A stretch of DNA of 64,000 bases from Roseiarcus sp963761435 (GCA_963761435.1 CAVXHJ010000010.1:124001-188000); one strand, 5' to 3'; shown: positions 19,284 through 29,046, numbered from the stretch's first letter. Notes: a model not told the origin generated them from the letters alone. Translations and numbers: made by a program.

Positions 19284-20666
19284 TCAGGCCGGGCGAATGT
19301 TGAGGTTGACCCGGAACACGTTTTTTGGGTCGTATTTCTTCTTGACCTTCCCGAGGACCCTGTAATTCTCGCCGAATGTCGCCGCCAGGCGCGCTTCGCC
19401 CTCGTCGTCCATCATGAAATTCGGGTAGGCGCCGGCGAGATTGAACGGATGGACGGCCTTCCAATAGTCCCGCGCCCACTTCTTGATCGCCTGGGCGTTC
19501 GCGGGCTCTGGATCGACGCCGAAGATGACCATCGACCAGGTCGCGTCGCGGCAATTCCACGCGGTCGCATGCTTCCTCGGCCGATGCACCGCTCCGTCGA
19601 TTGGATAAAGGTGCATTCCGGACAGGTCGCTCTTCATCTTGGCCGCATTTGCGATATGGGCGTCGATCGCCTCATCCGGCAATGTCTTGACGAAGTCGCC
19701 CTTCCAGTACCACTGCAGCCCCTTCGGCAAGAGCCCGTCGAACAGCGTCTGCAGCGCGGGATAAGGCGTCGGACCCGCCCAATCGATGATTGGCGGCGGC
19801 AAAGCGGATCGGATGGCGTTCACCGCCTTTTCGCCGTCCGCGGCGGAGCCGTTGTGGGAAACCACGAGGGCGCACATTTTCTTGCCCCAGTGCTCCCTGG
19901 GGAAGGGGTCGCCGGAAGGCGCCGTCTGCAGTCCGAGGAAAACATAGAACTCTTCGTCCGGCGCGCCGGCGGTGAAGTCGCGGTACCAGCGCATGATCGT
20001 GGCCGCGTCCTTCATCTCCCAAATGATGGGTCCGCCGTACACAATGCTTACGGGATGGGCCTGGAACACGAAGCTCGTCACGACGCCGAAGTTGCCGCCC
20101 CCGCCGCGAAGAGCCCAGAGCAGGTCCTGGTTCGCCGTCTCGCTCGCGGTGACGAACTTTCCGTCGGCGAGCACGACGTCGGCTTCGATAAGGCAATCGG
20201 CGGCGAGCCCGTATTGTCGGCTCAGATAGCCATGCCCGCCCGACAACGTCAGCCCCCCCACCCCCGTGGTCGAGACGACGCCGAACGGCACCGCTAGTCC
20301 GAAGGCGTGCGTTGCGTGGTCGACGTCGCCCGTAAGGCACCCGCCGCCCACCCGCACAGTCGCCATCGCCGGATCGACCCGCACCCCCTTCAACATGGAA
20401 AGGTCGATCACCAGGCCCTCGTCCACGCTGGCAAGTCCTGGCCCGTTATGTCCGCCGCCGCGAATCGCGATCGGCAGTTTGTTGTCGCGCCCGAAGTTCA
20501 CGGCGGCGATCACGTCGGCGGCGTCGGCGCAACGCGCGATCATGAGCGGCCGTTTATCGATCATGGCGTTATAAAGTTTGCGGGCCTCTTCATATTCGGG
20601 ATGGGACCGTTCGATCAGAATGCCGCGCAGCCCCTGGGCGAACTTTGCGATTGCCCCGTCATCCAT
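19284..20666 (-). CDS. FAD-linked oxidoreductase, berberine-bridge-enzyme-like
   Basis: A 460-residue flavoprotein. The FAD-binding (PCMH) domain spans about residues 35-205, with IAIRGGGHNGPG providing the histidine that anchors FAD covalently. The position that holds the second covalent Cys in bicovalent enzymes reads GVVSTTG without Cys, so attachment is probably single. The C-terminus has the BBE signature YPNFMMDDEG and YDPKNVFRVNLNI. There is no signal peptide. It would oxidise an alcohol or carbohydrate-like substrate; which one cannot be told. Confidence 0.87.
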   Translation of the reverse strand: MDDGAIAKFAQGLRGILIERSHPEYEEARKLYNAMIDKRPLMIARCADAADVIAAVNFGRDNKLPIAIRGGGHNGPGLASVDEGLVIDLSMLKGVRVDPAMATVRVGGGCLTGDVDHATHAFGLAVPFGVVSTTGVGGLTLSGGHGYLSRQYGLAADCLIEADVVLADGKFVTASETANQDLLWALRGGGGNFGVVTSFVFQAHPVSIVYGGPIIWEMKDAATIMRWYRDFTAGAPDEEFYVFLGLQTAPSGDPFPREHWGKKMCALVVSHNGSAADGEKAVNAIRSALPPPIIDWAGPTPYPALQTLFDGLLPKGLQWYWKGDFVKTLPDEAIDAHIANAAKMKSDLSGMHLYPIDGAVHRPRKHATAWNCRDATWSMVIFGVDPEPANAQAIKKWARDYWKAVHPFNLAGAYPNFMMDDEGEARLAATFGENYRVLGKVKKKYDPKNVFRVNLNIRPA

Positions 20667-20746
20667 GGGTCCGCCCCCGAGGCGCCGGTTAACCAGAGCC
20701 CTCGCGTGTATCGACTGGCGGCCGTCGCGAAAATGGAGAAATATAC

Positions 20747-21382
20747 CTACCCGTCGCCCGGGCGGCCCGCAGCGATCGGGCCGAAGCTCAGCGCCATGCG
20801 CACAAGATGAGAAATAGTGCCGGCCTGCATCTTGTGCATGACGGCGGCCCGGTGGTGCTCCGCGGTGCGGGGGGTGATTCCCAGCCGGTGGGCGATAAGC
20901 TTCGTCGGCAGGCCGTCGACAAGCAAAGCGAAGACTTCGCGCTCGCGCTGAGTTAGCGCCGCAGACCTGCTCTTGAACTCCAGAACCTGGGTCTGGCGAT
21001 CGCGGGACTCCTCGGTCCTCGCCAGCGCCTCCTCGACCGTCAGCAGCAACGCTTCGGGATCGAGCGGCTTCTCCACGAAATGGAAGGCCCCGCTTTTCAT
21101 GGCGGAAACAGCGGTCGGCACGTCGCCGTGTCCGGTTATCAGGATGACCGCCGTGTCGGCGCCGGTCGCTGCAATTCGCTTCAGCAAGCCGAGACCGCTG
21201 AGCCCGGGGAGCTGGTTGTCAAGCAGGATGCAGGCGGACTCGTCGAGCGGCGTGGCCGCGAGATAGTCTTCCGCCGAGGCGAATGTCCGCGACTCGATCT
21301 GGGCGGTCGACAGAAGCAAGGCCAGCGCCTCGCAAACGCTGGCCTCGTCGTCGACGATCGTGACGTGGCGTCTACGCTGCAT
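20747..21382 (-). CDS. FixJ/NarL-type response regulator
   Basis: A 211-residue two-component regulator. The receiver domain has VTIVDDEASVCEAL (Asp11/Asp12), phospho-acceptor Asp55 in CILLDNQLPGLSG, and Lys in FVEKPLDPEAL. The output is a LuxR-type HTH (LTQREREVFALLVDG; LGITPRTAEHHRAAV). The start at MQRRRHVTIV overlaps the end of the histidine kinase gene by 11 bp, so the pair is co-transcribed and coupled. Target genes unknown. Confidence 0.88.
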   Translation of the reverse strand: MQRRRHVTIVDDEASVCEALALLLSTAQIESRTFASAEDYLAATPLDESACILLDNQLPGLSGLGLLKRIAATGADTAVILITGHGDVPTAVSAMKSGAFHFVEKPLDPEALLLTVEEALARTEESRDRQTQVLEFKSRSAALTQREREVFALLVDGLPTKLIAHRLGITPRTAEHHRAAVMHKMQAGTISHLVRMALSFGPIAAGRPGDG

Positions 21383-23111
21383 CGCCGTCAGGCCCGTTGA
21401 CGTTGAGCTCGACCACAAACCTTGTCCCCTCCGGCGCCAGGGATCGCCACCAAATGCGGCCGCCATGCTGTTGCACGATTCGACGACTGAGCGTGAGACC
21501 GAGCCCCATCCCCCGGGGTTTGGACGTTTGGTAAGCCTCGAACAGGCTCTCGGTCATCTCCGGAGCCACTCCGAGCCCATTGTCGTCGATCTGGACGATC
21601 GCCCGGCCATCCCCGCCAGACACGCGAATGACGACGCGTCCGCGCGCGTCCTTGCGCTCGGCGGCGGCGTCGACCGCGTTGCCCACGACGTTGTTGAGCA
21701 CCTGTTCAATTCCGACCCTGTCGGCCTTGACCAAAGGGATCGGACGAACGGTTTCGAGAGCGATGTCGACGTTGCGGGCGTTGGCGCTTTCGATGCAAAG
21801 CGCGCGGATCTTCGCGGTGACGTCGGCCGGATCCAAAAGGCGCGGCTCAAGTCTGCCGACCGAGACCAGGTCGCGAATGCGCTCCAGCACCTGGCGCGTC
21901 CGCTGCACCTCCGCTTCCGCCTTGCTCAAGGCGTCCATTACTGGCCCGACGCCTGCGCCCGATTGCAACATCCGGCGGGCGGCGAAGGCGTAGGTGGACA
22001 CCGTCGACAGGGGCTGGCTCAATTCATGAGCGAGCAGCATGCCCATCGCGCCTGCGGTCGCGTGGGCCGAGACCCGCACCAGTTCGCCCTGCTGCTCGCG
22101 GAGCAGCTGATTGGCGCGCTCGCGCTCGGTGACCGCCGCGCCAAGGATGAGGCCGGTGATCGACAAGACGAGCATCAGGATCTGGAACTCGTTAAAATCG
22201 TTGTCGCTCCACCCGATGTGCCAGGCGATCATGAAAAACGCCGCTTGCGTCGCCAGAAGCGCGATCGCCACGCCGACATAGCCGGTTCGCATCGCCATCC
22301 AGATGATCGGCAGAAACAACAAATAGAACAGGTGATAAGCGTAGGCGCTGCTGGCCCGGTAGAGGAGCGCGAACACGAGGCAGGAGCTGACGATGAACAC
22401 CGCCCAATTGAGCCAGTTGAGCGTCTGGTCTCCGCGCCAGTTCCATCGGCTTTTGGAGAGAAGCGTGAAGGCCGCAGTCGCCGCGGCGAGGACGGCGATG
22501 ATTCCAACCGAGTCGCCGATCCAGAAATGGCGCGCAGCGGAAGCAAACTGATCGGCAGGGAGCGAATCCGATAAATAGAGGATGCCGCAATAGACCAATG
22601 AACTGACGATCGCGCCGACCGGCACGGTCGCGAGCATGACAAGGACATCGCCCAAAGCGGTCCGCCTCGGGCTGAACTTGAGGAGATCCCGCAGCGTGAT
22701 GGCGATTGCGCCGTAGACGATCGTCAGGGCGAATTCGGCCACGAAAGTGACCGGAAGGCCATGGTGAACGTGGGAGATCAAGACGTCGGCCAGCACCGCC
22801 CCGGCGAGGACGAAGGGCAGGAATTGCGTCCCTTCGATCAACAGCAGCACCGCGAGGCCATCGTCCGGGCTCCACAGGGTGATGCCGAATTCCTGGAATT
22901 GATACCCCGAGGTCATCACGTTCAACGCCAGGTAAAGGGCGAGGAAGGCGATTCCCGTCAGCCAAAACGGCGGTCTGCCAAAGTTCGCGGCGCCGAACGG
23001 CCACGCGGGCTGTAGCGCTTGCTCTCGGTGGTTCAATGTCATTCTGGCGCCCAACGCCGATCCGCCCATGCCGGGGAGCGACCCCCGAAGCCAGTCGGCG
23101 ATGGGGATCAT
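21372..23111 (-). CDS. MASE1-domain sensor histidine kinase
   Basis: A 579-residue membrane kinase. Residues about 45-330 contain around eight to nine hydrophobic helices in the MASE1 arrangement (GYQFQEFGITLWSPDDGLAV is the family segment near the second helix). The H-box is LLAHELSQPLSTVSTY; the ATPase has NVVGNAVDAAAER (N-box), IDDNGLGVAPE (G1) and GMGLGLTLSRRIV (G2). It phosphorylates the FixJ-like regulator encoded directly downstream. The ligand of MASE1 is unknown. An alternative start is ATG 23042. Confidence 0.87.
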   Translation of the reverse strand: MIPIADWLRGSLPGMGGSALGARMTLNHREQALQPAWPFGAANFGRPPFWLTGIAFLALYLALNVMTSGYQFQEFGITLWSPDDGLAVLLLIEGTQFLPFVLAGAVLADVLISHVHHGLPVTFVAEFALTIVYGAIAITLRDLLKFSPRRTALGDVLVMLATVPVGAIVSSLVYCGILYLSDSLPADQFASAARHFWIGDSVGIIAVLAAATAAFTLLSKSRWNWRGDQTLNWLNWAVFIVSSCLVFALLYRASSAYAYHLFYLLFLPIIWMAMRTGYVGVAIALLATQAAFFMIAWHIGWSDNDFNEFQILMLVLSITGLILGAAVTERERANQLLREQQGELVRVSAHATAGAMGMLLAHELSQPLSTVSTYAFAARRMLQSGAGVGPVMDALSKAEAEVQRTRQVLERIRDLVSVGRLEPRLLDPADVTAKIRALCIESANARNVDIALETVRPIPLVKADRVGIEQVLNNVVGNAVDAAAERKDARGRVVIRVSGGDGRAIVQIDDNGLGVAPEMTESLFEAYQTSKPRGMGLGLTLSRRIVQQHGGRIWWRSLAPEGTRFVVELNVNGPDGDAA

Positions 23112-23228
23112 TACCTAGACCTGCGAGGTTTTCCAACCTTGAGCTTGAGCCCGCCGCGCCGCCATGGAGCCTCAGGCGGCGCACGGGCGCGCGCAGTACG
23201 CCCGACAAACCCCTCGAGCCCACCCTGT

Positions 23229-24047
23229 TCAGGGCCGCCATTCGAACCGGAATACCGGAATCTTCTCGGAAAAGCCCCTGAGCCGCCGCTCGCCGAGGGC
23301 CACGAAACGCTCGGCTTTCTCCCCCGACAACTCCTTGACCCGGCTGGAGACGACGACGCCGTTGGCCTCCGCCTCGCTGCACAGGCGGCTCGCGAGTTGG
23401 ACCGTCGCCCCGAACAGGTCGTTGTGGTCCGCAACCGGTTCGCCCGCGTCGACGCCGATGCGGATGCTCAGGCTCTCGGAGGCTTCCGCATTGTAGCCGG
23501 CGAAGCGCCGCTGGATGTCGGCCGCGGCGTGGACCGCGTTCGCTGCCTTGTCGAACGACGCCATGATGCCGTCCCCGGTATGCTTCACCTCCCGCCCGGC
23601 ATAGGCTTCGAGGCCGCGCCGGACGAGGGCGTCGTGCGCGCGCACCAGTTCAAGCGCCGCGGCGTCGCCGAGACGGGCCGTCATCTCGGTCGAGCCGACG
23701 ATGTCGGTGAACATGACCGCCCTCAATCCCGGGTCGACGGCCGGCGCGGGCGCGCCGGAGGCGGCGCGCGGGTCGCCGATGCGGCCGAGGAACGCCTCGA
23801 CGGCGGTAAGATCGACCGGAATGATGGCGTGCGCGACCAGGCCATGCGCCTCGCGATGGACGCGCTCGGCGGTCGCGGGGTCTGGCGCATGGACGAGGCA
23901 GAAGGCGGCATTGGTCGCCTCATCGAACCAGTAGGCCATGTATCTGACCCCATGCCGGTCCTGAATATCGACGTCCCGCCGATGCGCCTCGGCCACGTCT
24001 TCCGCCGTCGCTCCGCGCAGGTCGTGCCGGTCCATGTATATCGGCAT
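23229..24047 (-). CDS. DUF4242 plus class III nucleotide cyclase
   Basis: A 272-residue two-domain protein. Residues 1-85 (MPIYMDRHDLRGATAEDVAEAH; RYMAYWFDEATNAAFCLVHAPD) belong to DUF4242, a small alpha/beta domain related to nickel-binding SCO4226. Residues about 105-270 are a cyclase: VMFTDIVGSTEM (metal Asp), VKHTGDGIMASF (Lys and Asp), LFGATVQLASRLCSEA. The usual transition-state Asn is Gln here (VQLASR), a substitution seen in related proteins whose activity is uncertain. This pairing is recurrent in Rhizobiales. Confidence 0.85.
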   Translation of the reverse strand: MPIYMDRHDLRGATAEDVAEAHRRDVDIQDRHGVRYMAYWFDEATNAAFCLVHAPDPATAERVHREAHGLVAHAIIPVDLTAVEAFLGRIGDPRAASGAPAPAVDPGLRAVMFTDIVGSTEMTARLGDAAALELVRAHDALVRRGLEAYAGREVKHTGDGIMASFDKAANAVHAAADIQRRFAGYNAEASESLSIRIGVDAGEPVADHNDLFGATVQLASRLCSEAEANGVVVSSRVKELSGEKAERFVALGERRLRGFSEKIPVFRFEWRP

Positions 24048-24166
24048 CCACCCTCGCGGATTTGCTCCCGACGCCCGGGCGGCGGCGCCTCGGGTTTAAA
24101 CACTCCCGTCGGGGGCGGATATGGCTGAAACCGCAATACGCGCTGGATAGGGGGCTCGAGGGCCGC

Positions 24167-25690
24167 CTACTGTCCGCGCTTGCCGCGCACCGCGAACCGG
24201 ACCGCTTCCTCGGCCGCGCGAAACAGGGCGCGCGCCTTGTCGCCGCATTCCTTGTGCTCGGCGGCGGGGGAGGAATCGTAGACGACGCCGGCCCCGGCCT
24301 GGACATGCATGAGCCCGTCCTTCACCACCGAGGCGCGCAGCACGATGCAGGTGTCCATCTCGCCGCCGGCGCCGAAATAGCCGATGCAGCCCGCATAGAT
24401 GCCGCGCTTGTCCTTCTCGAGTTCGTCGATGATCTGCATCGCCCGGACCTTCGGCGCGCCGGAGACGGTGCCGGCGGGAAAGCCGGCCGCGAGGGCGGTC
24501 ACCGCGTCGACGCCGTCGCGCAACTCGCCTTCGACGTTGGAGACAATGTGCATGACGTGGCTATAGCGCTCGATGAAAAAGCTGTCGGTCACTCTCACCG
24601 ACCCGATCTTGGCGACGCGGCCGACGTCGTTGCGGCCGAGGTCGAGCAGCATCAGGTGCTCGGCCCGCTCCTTCGGGTCGCTCAGGAGTTCAGCGGCCAG
24701 CGCCTCGTCCTCGGACGGGCTTTTTCCCCGCGGGCGGGTGCCGGCGATCGGGCGGATGACGACTTTGCCTCCGCGCACGCGGACCAGGATCTCGGGGCTC
24801 GAGCAGACGATCTGGAAGCCGCCGAAGTCGAGGAAGCAGAGGTAAGGCGACGGATTGACCCGTCGCAACGCCCGGTAGAGCGCGAAGGCTGGCAGGTCGA
24901 ACCGGCTCGTGAACCGCTGCGACAGCACGATCTGGAATGCGTCCCCCGCGGCGATATAGTCCTTCGCCTTGGCGACCATCGCCTTGTAGTCGGTCTCGCC
25001 GGTGTTGGAGACGGCTTCGCCCGCCCGAACGAGGGGATCGACGAGCGCGCCCGCGGCGTGGTCGAGCGGCGACTCGAGCGCGTCGACCACAGCGTCCAGC
25101 CTCGCCATCGCGCTCTCATAAGCCGCGCGCGCCGAGACGCCGGGCGCCGGGCGCACCGGCGTCACGATCGCCATCTCGTCGCGCGCGCCGTCGAACACGA
25201 CCATGACGGTCGGGCGGATGAGCAGCGCGTCGGGCACGCCGATCGGGTCGGGCTTGGCAGGGGCGAGGCGCTCCATGCGCCTCACCATGTCGTAGCCGAG
25301 ATAGCCGAACACGCCCGCCGACATCGGCGGCAGGCCGGGCGGCATGGCGATGCGCGATTCGGCGAGGAGCGATCTCAGCGCGTCGAGCGGATCGCCCGGG
25401 CAGGGAACAAACGCGTCGCGATCGATGAGGGCGCGGCGATTGATCTCGGCGTGGTCGCCCATTGAACGGAAGATCAGATCGGGATCGAGGCCGATCATCG
25501 AATAGCGGCCGCGCTGCGCCCCGCCCTCGACCGATTCGAGCAGGAACATGTTGCCCGCCCGGCCGCGCGCGAGCTTGAGATAGGCCGAGACGGGAGTCTC
25601 GAGATCGGCGACCAGCGTCGTCACCGCGACCTCGGCCTCGCCGGCGACATAGGCGCGCGCGAACGCTTCATAGTCGGGCAGGGTGGTCAT
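24167..25690 (-). CDS. trpE: Anthranilate synthase component I
   Basis: A 507-residue chorismate-using enzyme that makes anthranilate for tryptophan. N-terminal tryptophan-binding region: TPVSAYLKLARGRAGNMFLLESVEGG. Catalytic chorismate-binding domain: IAAGDAFQIVLSQRF, IRPIAGTRPRGK, HLMLLDLGRNDVGRVA, FPAGTVSGAPKVRAM, YAGCIGYFG. The start at MTTLPDYEAF lies 7 bp after the ppiD stop; longer upstream reading is not family-like. In alphaproteobacteria ppiD-trpE is usually followed by trpG, trpD and trpC; here a cyclase gene follows instead. Confidence 0.93.
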   Translation of the reverse strand: MTTLPDYEAFARAYVAGEAEVAVTTLVADLETPVSAYLKLARGRAGNMFLLESVEGGAQRGRYSMIGLDPDLIFRSMGDHAEINRRALIDRDAFVPCPGDPLDALRSLLAESRIAMPPGLPPMSAGVFGYLGYDMVRRMERLAPAKPDPIGVPDALLIRPTVMVVFDGARDEMAIVTPVRPAPGVSARAAYESAMARLDAVVDALESPLDHAAGALVDPLVRAGEAVSNTGETDYKAMVAKAKDYIAAGDAFQIVLSQRFTSRFDLPAFALYRALRRVNPSPYLCFLDFGGFQIVCSSPEILVRVRGGKVVIRPIAGTRPRGKSPSEDEALAAELLSDPKERAEHLMLLDLGRNDVGRVAKIGSVRVTDSFFIERYSHVMHIVSNVEGELRDGVDAVTALAAGFPAGTVSGAPKVRAMQIIDELEKDKRGIYAGCIGYFGAGGEMDTCIVLRASVVKDGLMHVQAGAGVVYDSSPAAEHKECGDKARALFRAAEEAVRFAVRGKRGQ

Positions 25691-25697
25691 CGGCTTG

Positions 25698-27593
25698 TCA
25701 GCTGCCCTCGGCCGACTGCAGGACGTCCTGATGGACGACGACGCCGAGCGACTGGCGCAAGGCGTCGACATACTGCTCAAGCAGGCTTTCGCGCGTCGAG
25801 GCGTCGAGCTTCGAGGCCATGGCCTTGACGCGCGGGTCGGCGAAATCGACCGGCGGCGTCTTGTCGGCGGTGATCTTGAAGACGACCCGGCCGTCGGGCG
25901 TCGCCGCGGAGCCCGCGCCGTCGGCGGGCGCGCGGAAGACGGCGGCCACAACCGACTCCGGCAGGGTCGTCTGCTCGGCCCGGCGGACGTCCTGCGCCGA
26001 CTTCACCTCCGCGCCGGCGCTTTTCGCCGCGTCGGCGACGCTCGAGCCGGAGTTGATCTGTTTGACGAGGTCGTCCGCCTTGCCCGCGAGCGCCTTGTCG
26101 ACCTCTTCGGCCCGCCATTGCTTCTCGGCCTCAGGCTTCGCCTCTTCGAACGTGAGCTCGTGCGCCGGGTCGACCTTGGTGATGTCGAACCAAACGAAAC
26201 CGCCGTCCTTGGTGTTCAGCGCTGCCTCGTCCAGGCCGACGTCGGATGCGAAAGCGGCGCGCAGGAGTTCGGCCTTGTCCGGCAGGTCGACGGGCGCGCC
26301 AGAGGCGTTGTCGCCCCGAGCGTCGACCGCGGCGACCGATTGCGCGGTCAGACCGACAGCCTTGGCCGCTTCAATGAGCGATTTGCCTGAAACCCGGAGG
26401 TCCTCGATCTTGTCGTGCAGAGCCTGGATCTTGTCGCCGGCGCGGGAAGCCGAGACCTGTCGTTTGACTTCATCGGCCACCTCCGCGAACGGCTTGACGG
26501 TGGACGGGGTGATGTTCTTGACGCGGACGATGACCGGGCCGAACTGGCTCTTCAGCGGCCCGCTTACGCCCCCTTGCGGCAGGGCGAAGACCGCGTCGGC
26601 CTCGGCTTTGTCGAGCATCGCGTCTTTTGTCGTCTCGCCGAGGTCGGTGTCCTCCGCCTTCAGTCCCCGCTCCTTGACGAGATCATCGAAAGTCGCGCCG
26701 GCCTTGAGCTTGGCGTCGGCCGCGGCGGCGTCGGCCTCGTTCGGAAACAGGATCTGCTGAAGGTCGCGCTTCTCGGGCGCCCCGAACCGCGGATCCTTGC
26801 CGGCGAGCTTTTCATAGGCGGCGGAAGCGTCCGCGTCGCTCACTTCGGCCGGATTGGCGATCGTGTCCGGCTCCAGGGACAGCACGTCCATCGCCCGCAG
26901 TTCGGGCGCCCGGTAACTCGACTTGCGATCGTTGAAGAAGGCCTTGAGCGCCTCCTCGGACGGCGGGGGAATGTCGCCCGCGGCGCTCGCGGGGAGGAGG
27001 AAGTAATCGACCGATCGGGTCTGCCCCTCGTAGTCGGCCTCCGCCTTGGCCTCGGCGTTGGGAGCGGCAATGCCCGCGGTCAAGGCCGCCACGATGAACT
27101 GCCTCAAGGCCTGCTTGCGCAATTCCGAGACGAAGCCGCGCTCGGTCATGTCCATGTCGCGCAACGCGCCGGCGAAGCGGGCCGGGTCGAACGCTCCGGA
27201 CTTGTCGCGGAAATCCGGATTTGTGGTGATGATCTCGCGCAAGGCGTCGTTCGAAATGTCGAGGCCGAGCTTGCGCGTCTCCTCGTCGACCGCCGCTTCG
27301 CTCAAGAGCTGCTGGAGGACGCTGCGGTCGAGGCCGATCTGACGCGCCTCCTCATTGGTGAACGGGCGCCTGAGCCGGCGCTGATATTGCTGGACCGTCC
27401 GATCGTAGGCGACGCGGTATTCCTGGGCGGAGACCTTGGCGCCGCCGACGGAGGCGACCGTCGAGGCGGTGAAGCCGCGCAGCATGTCGCCGACGCCCCA
27501 GATGACGAAGCTGACGATGATGAGCCCCATGACCACGGTCATGATCGCCTTGCCGACGACCCCTTGAGCCCCTTTGCGGATCGCTTCGAGCAT
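25698..27593 (-). CDS. ppiD: Peptidyl-prolyl cis-trans isomerase D (periplasmic chaperone)
   Basis: A 631-residue inner-membrane-anchored folding factor. The N-terminus MLEAIRKGAQGVVGKAIMTVVMG leads into a single membrane helix (residues 15-35, with IIVSFVIWGVGDMLRG at its end). A SurA-like N-terminal chaperone region follows, then a parvulin-type domain around residues 240-370 (KRDLQQILFPNEADA; LGETTKDAMLDKAEADAVF) and a long C-terminal part. Directly upstream of trpE and divergent from tpiA, the conserved arrangement. Confidence 0.9.
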   Translation of the reverse strand: MLEAIRKGAQGVVGKAIMTVVMGLIIVSFVIWGVGDMLRGFTASTVASVGGAKVSAQEYRVAYDRTVQQYQRRLRRPFTNEEARQIGLDRSVLQQLLSEAAVDEETRKLGLDISNDALREIITTNPDFRDKSGAFDPARFAGALRDMDMTERGFVSELRKQALRQFIVAALTAGIAAPNAEAKAEADYEGQTRSVDYFLLPASAAGDIPPPSEEALKAFFNDRKSSYRAPELRAMDVLSLEPDTIANPAEVSDADASAAYEKLAGKDPRFGAPEKRDLQQILFPNEADAAAADAKLKAGATFDDLVKERGLKAEDTDLGETTKDAMLDKAEADAVFALPQGGVSGPLKSQFGPVIVRVKNITPSTVKPFAEVADEVKRQVSASRAGDKIQALHDKIEDLRVSGKSLIEAAKAVGLTAQSVAAVDARGDNASGAPVDLPDKAELLRAAFASDVGLDEAALNTKDGGFVWFDITKVDPAHELTFEEAKPEAEKQWRAEEVDKALAGKADDLVKQINSGSSVADAAKSAGAEVKSAQDVRRAEQTTLPESVVAAVFRAPADGAGSAATPDGRVVFKITADKTPPVDFADPRVKAMASKLDASTRESLLEQYVDALRQSLGVVVHQDVLQSAEGS

Positions 27594-27740
27594 TCGCCTC
27601 GTTCGCCTTTCCTTGCACGCCCCGCCAAAATCTCGCCGTTTTCGGCCGCGAGCGCGCCCTATCTAGCGACGGCGGGGCGCTTTGCATAGGCGTGAGGGCG
27701 ATGATAACACCCGCGCCGACAGAGAAGCGCGAGGCTCGAA

Positions 27741-28498
27741 ATGACCCCTGACGTGCGCCCGTTGGTCGCCGGCAATTGGAAAATGAACGGGCTCTCGGGG
27801 TCGCTGGTCGAAATCGAGGCGATGCGCCGCGCGGCGGACGCTGGCGAAGCCGGCGTCGCGGAGCTCCTCGTCTGCCCGCCTGCGACGCTGCTTGCTCAAG
27901 CGGCGGCGAAGCTCGGGGGAGCCGGCTCGCCCTTGGCGCCCAGGACTGCAGTCCTGAGCCGAGCGGCGCTTTTACCGGCGACATATCGGCAGCCATGCTC
28001 GAGGACGCGGGCGCGGCTTATGTCATCGTTGGCCATTCCGAACGGCGAACGCACCATCACGAGACCGACGCGCTCGTGCGCGCCAAGGCCGAAGCCGCCA
28101 TGAAGGCGGGTCTGACGCCGATCGTCTGCGTGGGCGAAACGCGAGCCGAACGTGAAGCAGGCCAGCAGGCGGCCGTCGTTATCCGCCAGCTGCGAGGGTC
28201 CCTGCCGCGGGGGGCGACGAGTGAAACAATAGTGATCGCCTACGAACCGGTGTGGGCGATCGGCACCGGCCTCACGCCGACGCCGCGGGATGTCGCCGTG
28301 ATTCACAACGGGATTCGGGCGCTGCTCACCGAGGTCGGCGGCCCGTCGGCCGCGAAAACCCGCCTTCTCTATGGCGGGTCGGTCAACCCCGCCAATTGCC
28401 ATGGGCTTTTGACCCTCGACAATGTCGACGGGGCGCTGGTCGGGGGCGCGAGCCTGAAAGCGGCCGAATTTTTGGCCATCGCCGCGCATTATCGCTGA
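27741..28498 (+). CDS. tpiA: Triosephosphate isomerase, frameshifted
   Basis: Interconverts dihydroxyacetone phosphate and glyceraldehyde 3-phosphate in glycolysis. N-terminus RPLVAGNWKMNG holds the substrate Asn and Lys. The catalytic His is in YVIVGHSERR, the catalytic Glu in IVIAYEPVWAIGTG, and the phosphate loop in LLYGGSVNPANC. The frame shifts at 27930-27932: CCC where CCCC would give GSPLGAQDCS and join both halves in frame, for 252 residues. A missing base in a homopolymer of a core glycolytic gene points to a sequencing error. Confidence 0.9.
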
Positions 28499-28601
28499 GA
28501 CAAGACGAATGATGGACGCCCCCCTTGCGCCATGATAGGAGCGCGCCACCTTTCGAGGACGCCGGCCCCCGGGCCCGGCGGTCCCCCCGTTCGAGACCTC
28601 C

Positions 28602-29009
28602 ATGCAATCCGTTCTGATCGTTGTCCACATTCTCATCGTCGTCGCCCTGATCGCCGTGGTGCTCCTGCAGCGCTCCGAAGGCGGAGCGCTCGGCGCGGGG
28701 GGCGGAACCGGCAGCTTCATGACCGGCCGCGGCCAGGCGAATGCGCTGTCCCGCGCGACCGCGGTCCTGGGGGCGTTGTTCTTCGCCACCTCGCTCCTGA
28801 TGTCGATCATGGCGAGCTGGAGCCGCGCGCCGCACTCGATCCTGGAAAAAGGACCGGCCGCTCCCGCCGGGCAGACCGCGCCGGCGCCGATCTCGCCCGG
28901 CAACATCCTCGATCAATTGAAGCAGATGGAAGGCCAGGGAAGCGCGCCGTCCGCGCCCGCACCGTCGGCGCCCGCCCCGGCGGCGCCCGCGCCTCAACCC
29001 AAACCCTGA
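28602..29009 (+). CDS. secG: Preprotein translocase subunit SecG
   Basis: A 135-residue SecG. Two membrane helices (MQSVLIVVHILIVVALIAVVL near residues 2-22; AVLGALFFATSLLMSIMA near 53-72) flank the conserved cytosolic loop LLQRSEGGALGAGGG. The C-terminal tail is a Pro/Ala/Gln-rich extension, common in alphaproteobacteria. It works with SecYE to stimulate protein export. It follows tpiA by about 100 bp, the conserved order. Confidence 0.92.
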   Translation: MQSVLIVVHILIVVALIAVVLLQRSEGGALGAGGGTGSFMTGRGQANALSRATAVLGALFFATSLLMSIMASWSRAPHSILEKGPAAPAGQTAPAPISPGNILDQLKQMEGQGSAPSAPAPSAPAPAAPAPQPKP

Positions 29010-29046
29010 AGCCCTGGCCCCACCCGGGCGCGGAGGTCTGCGACCC

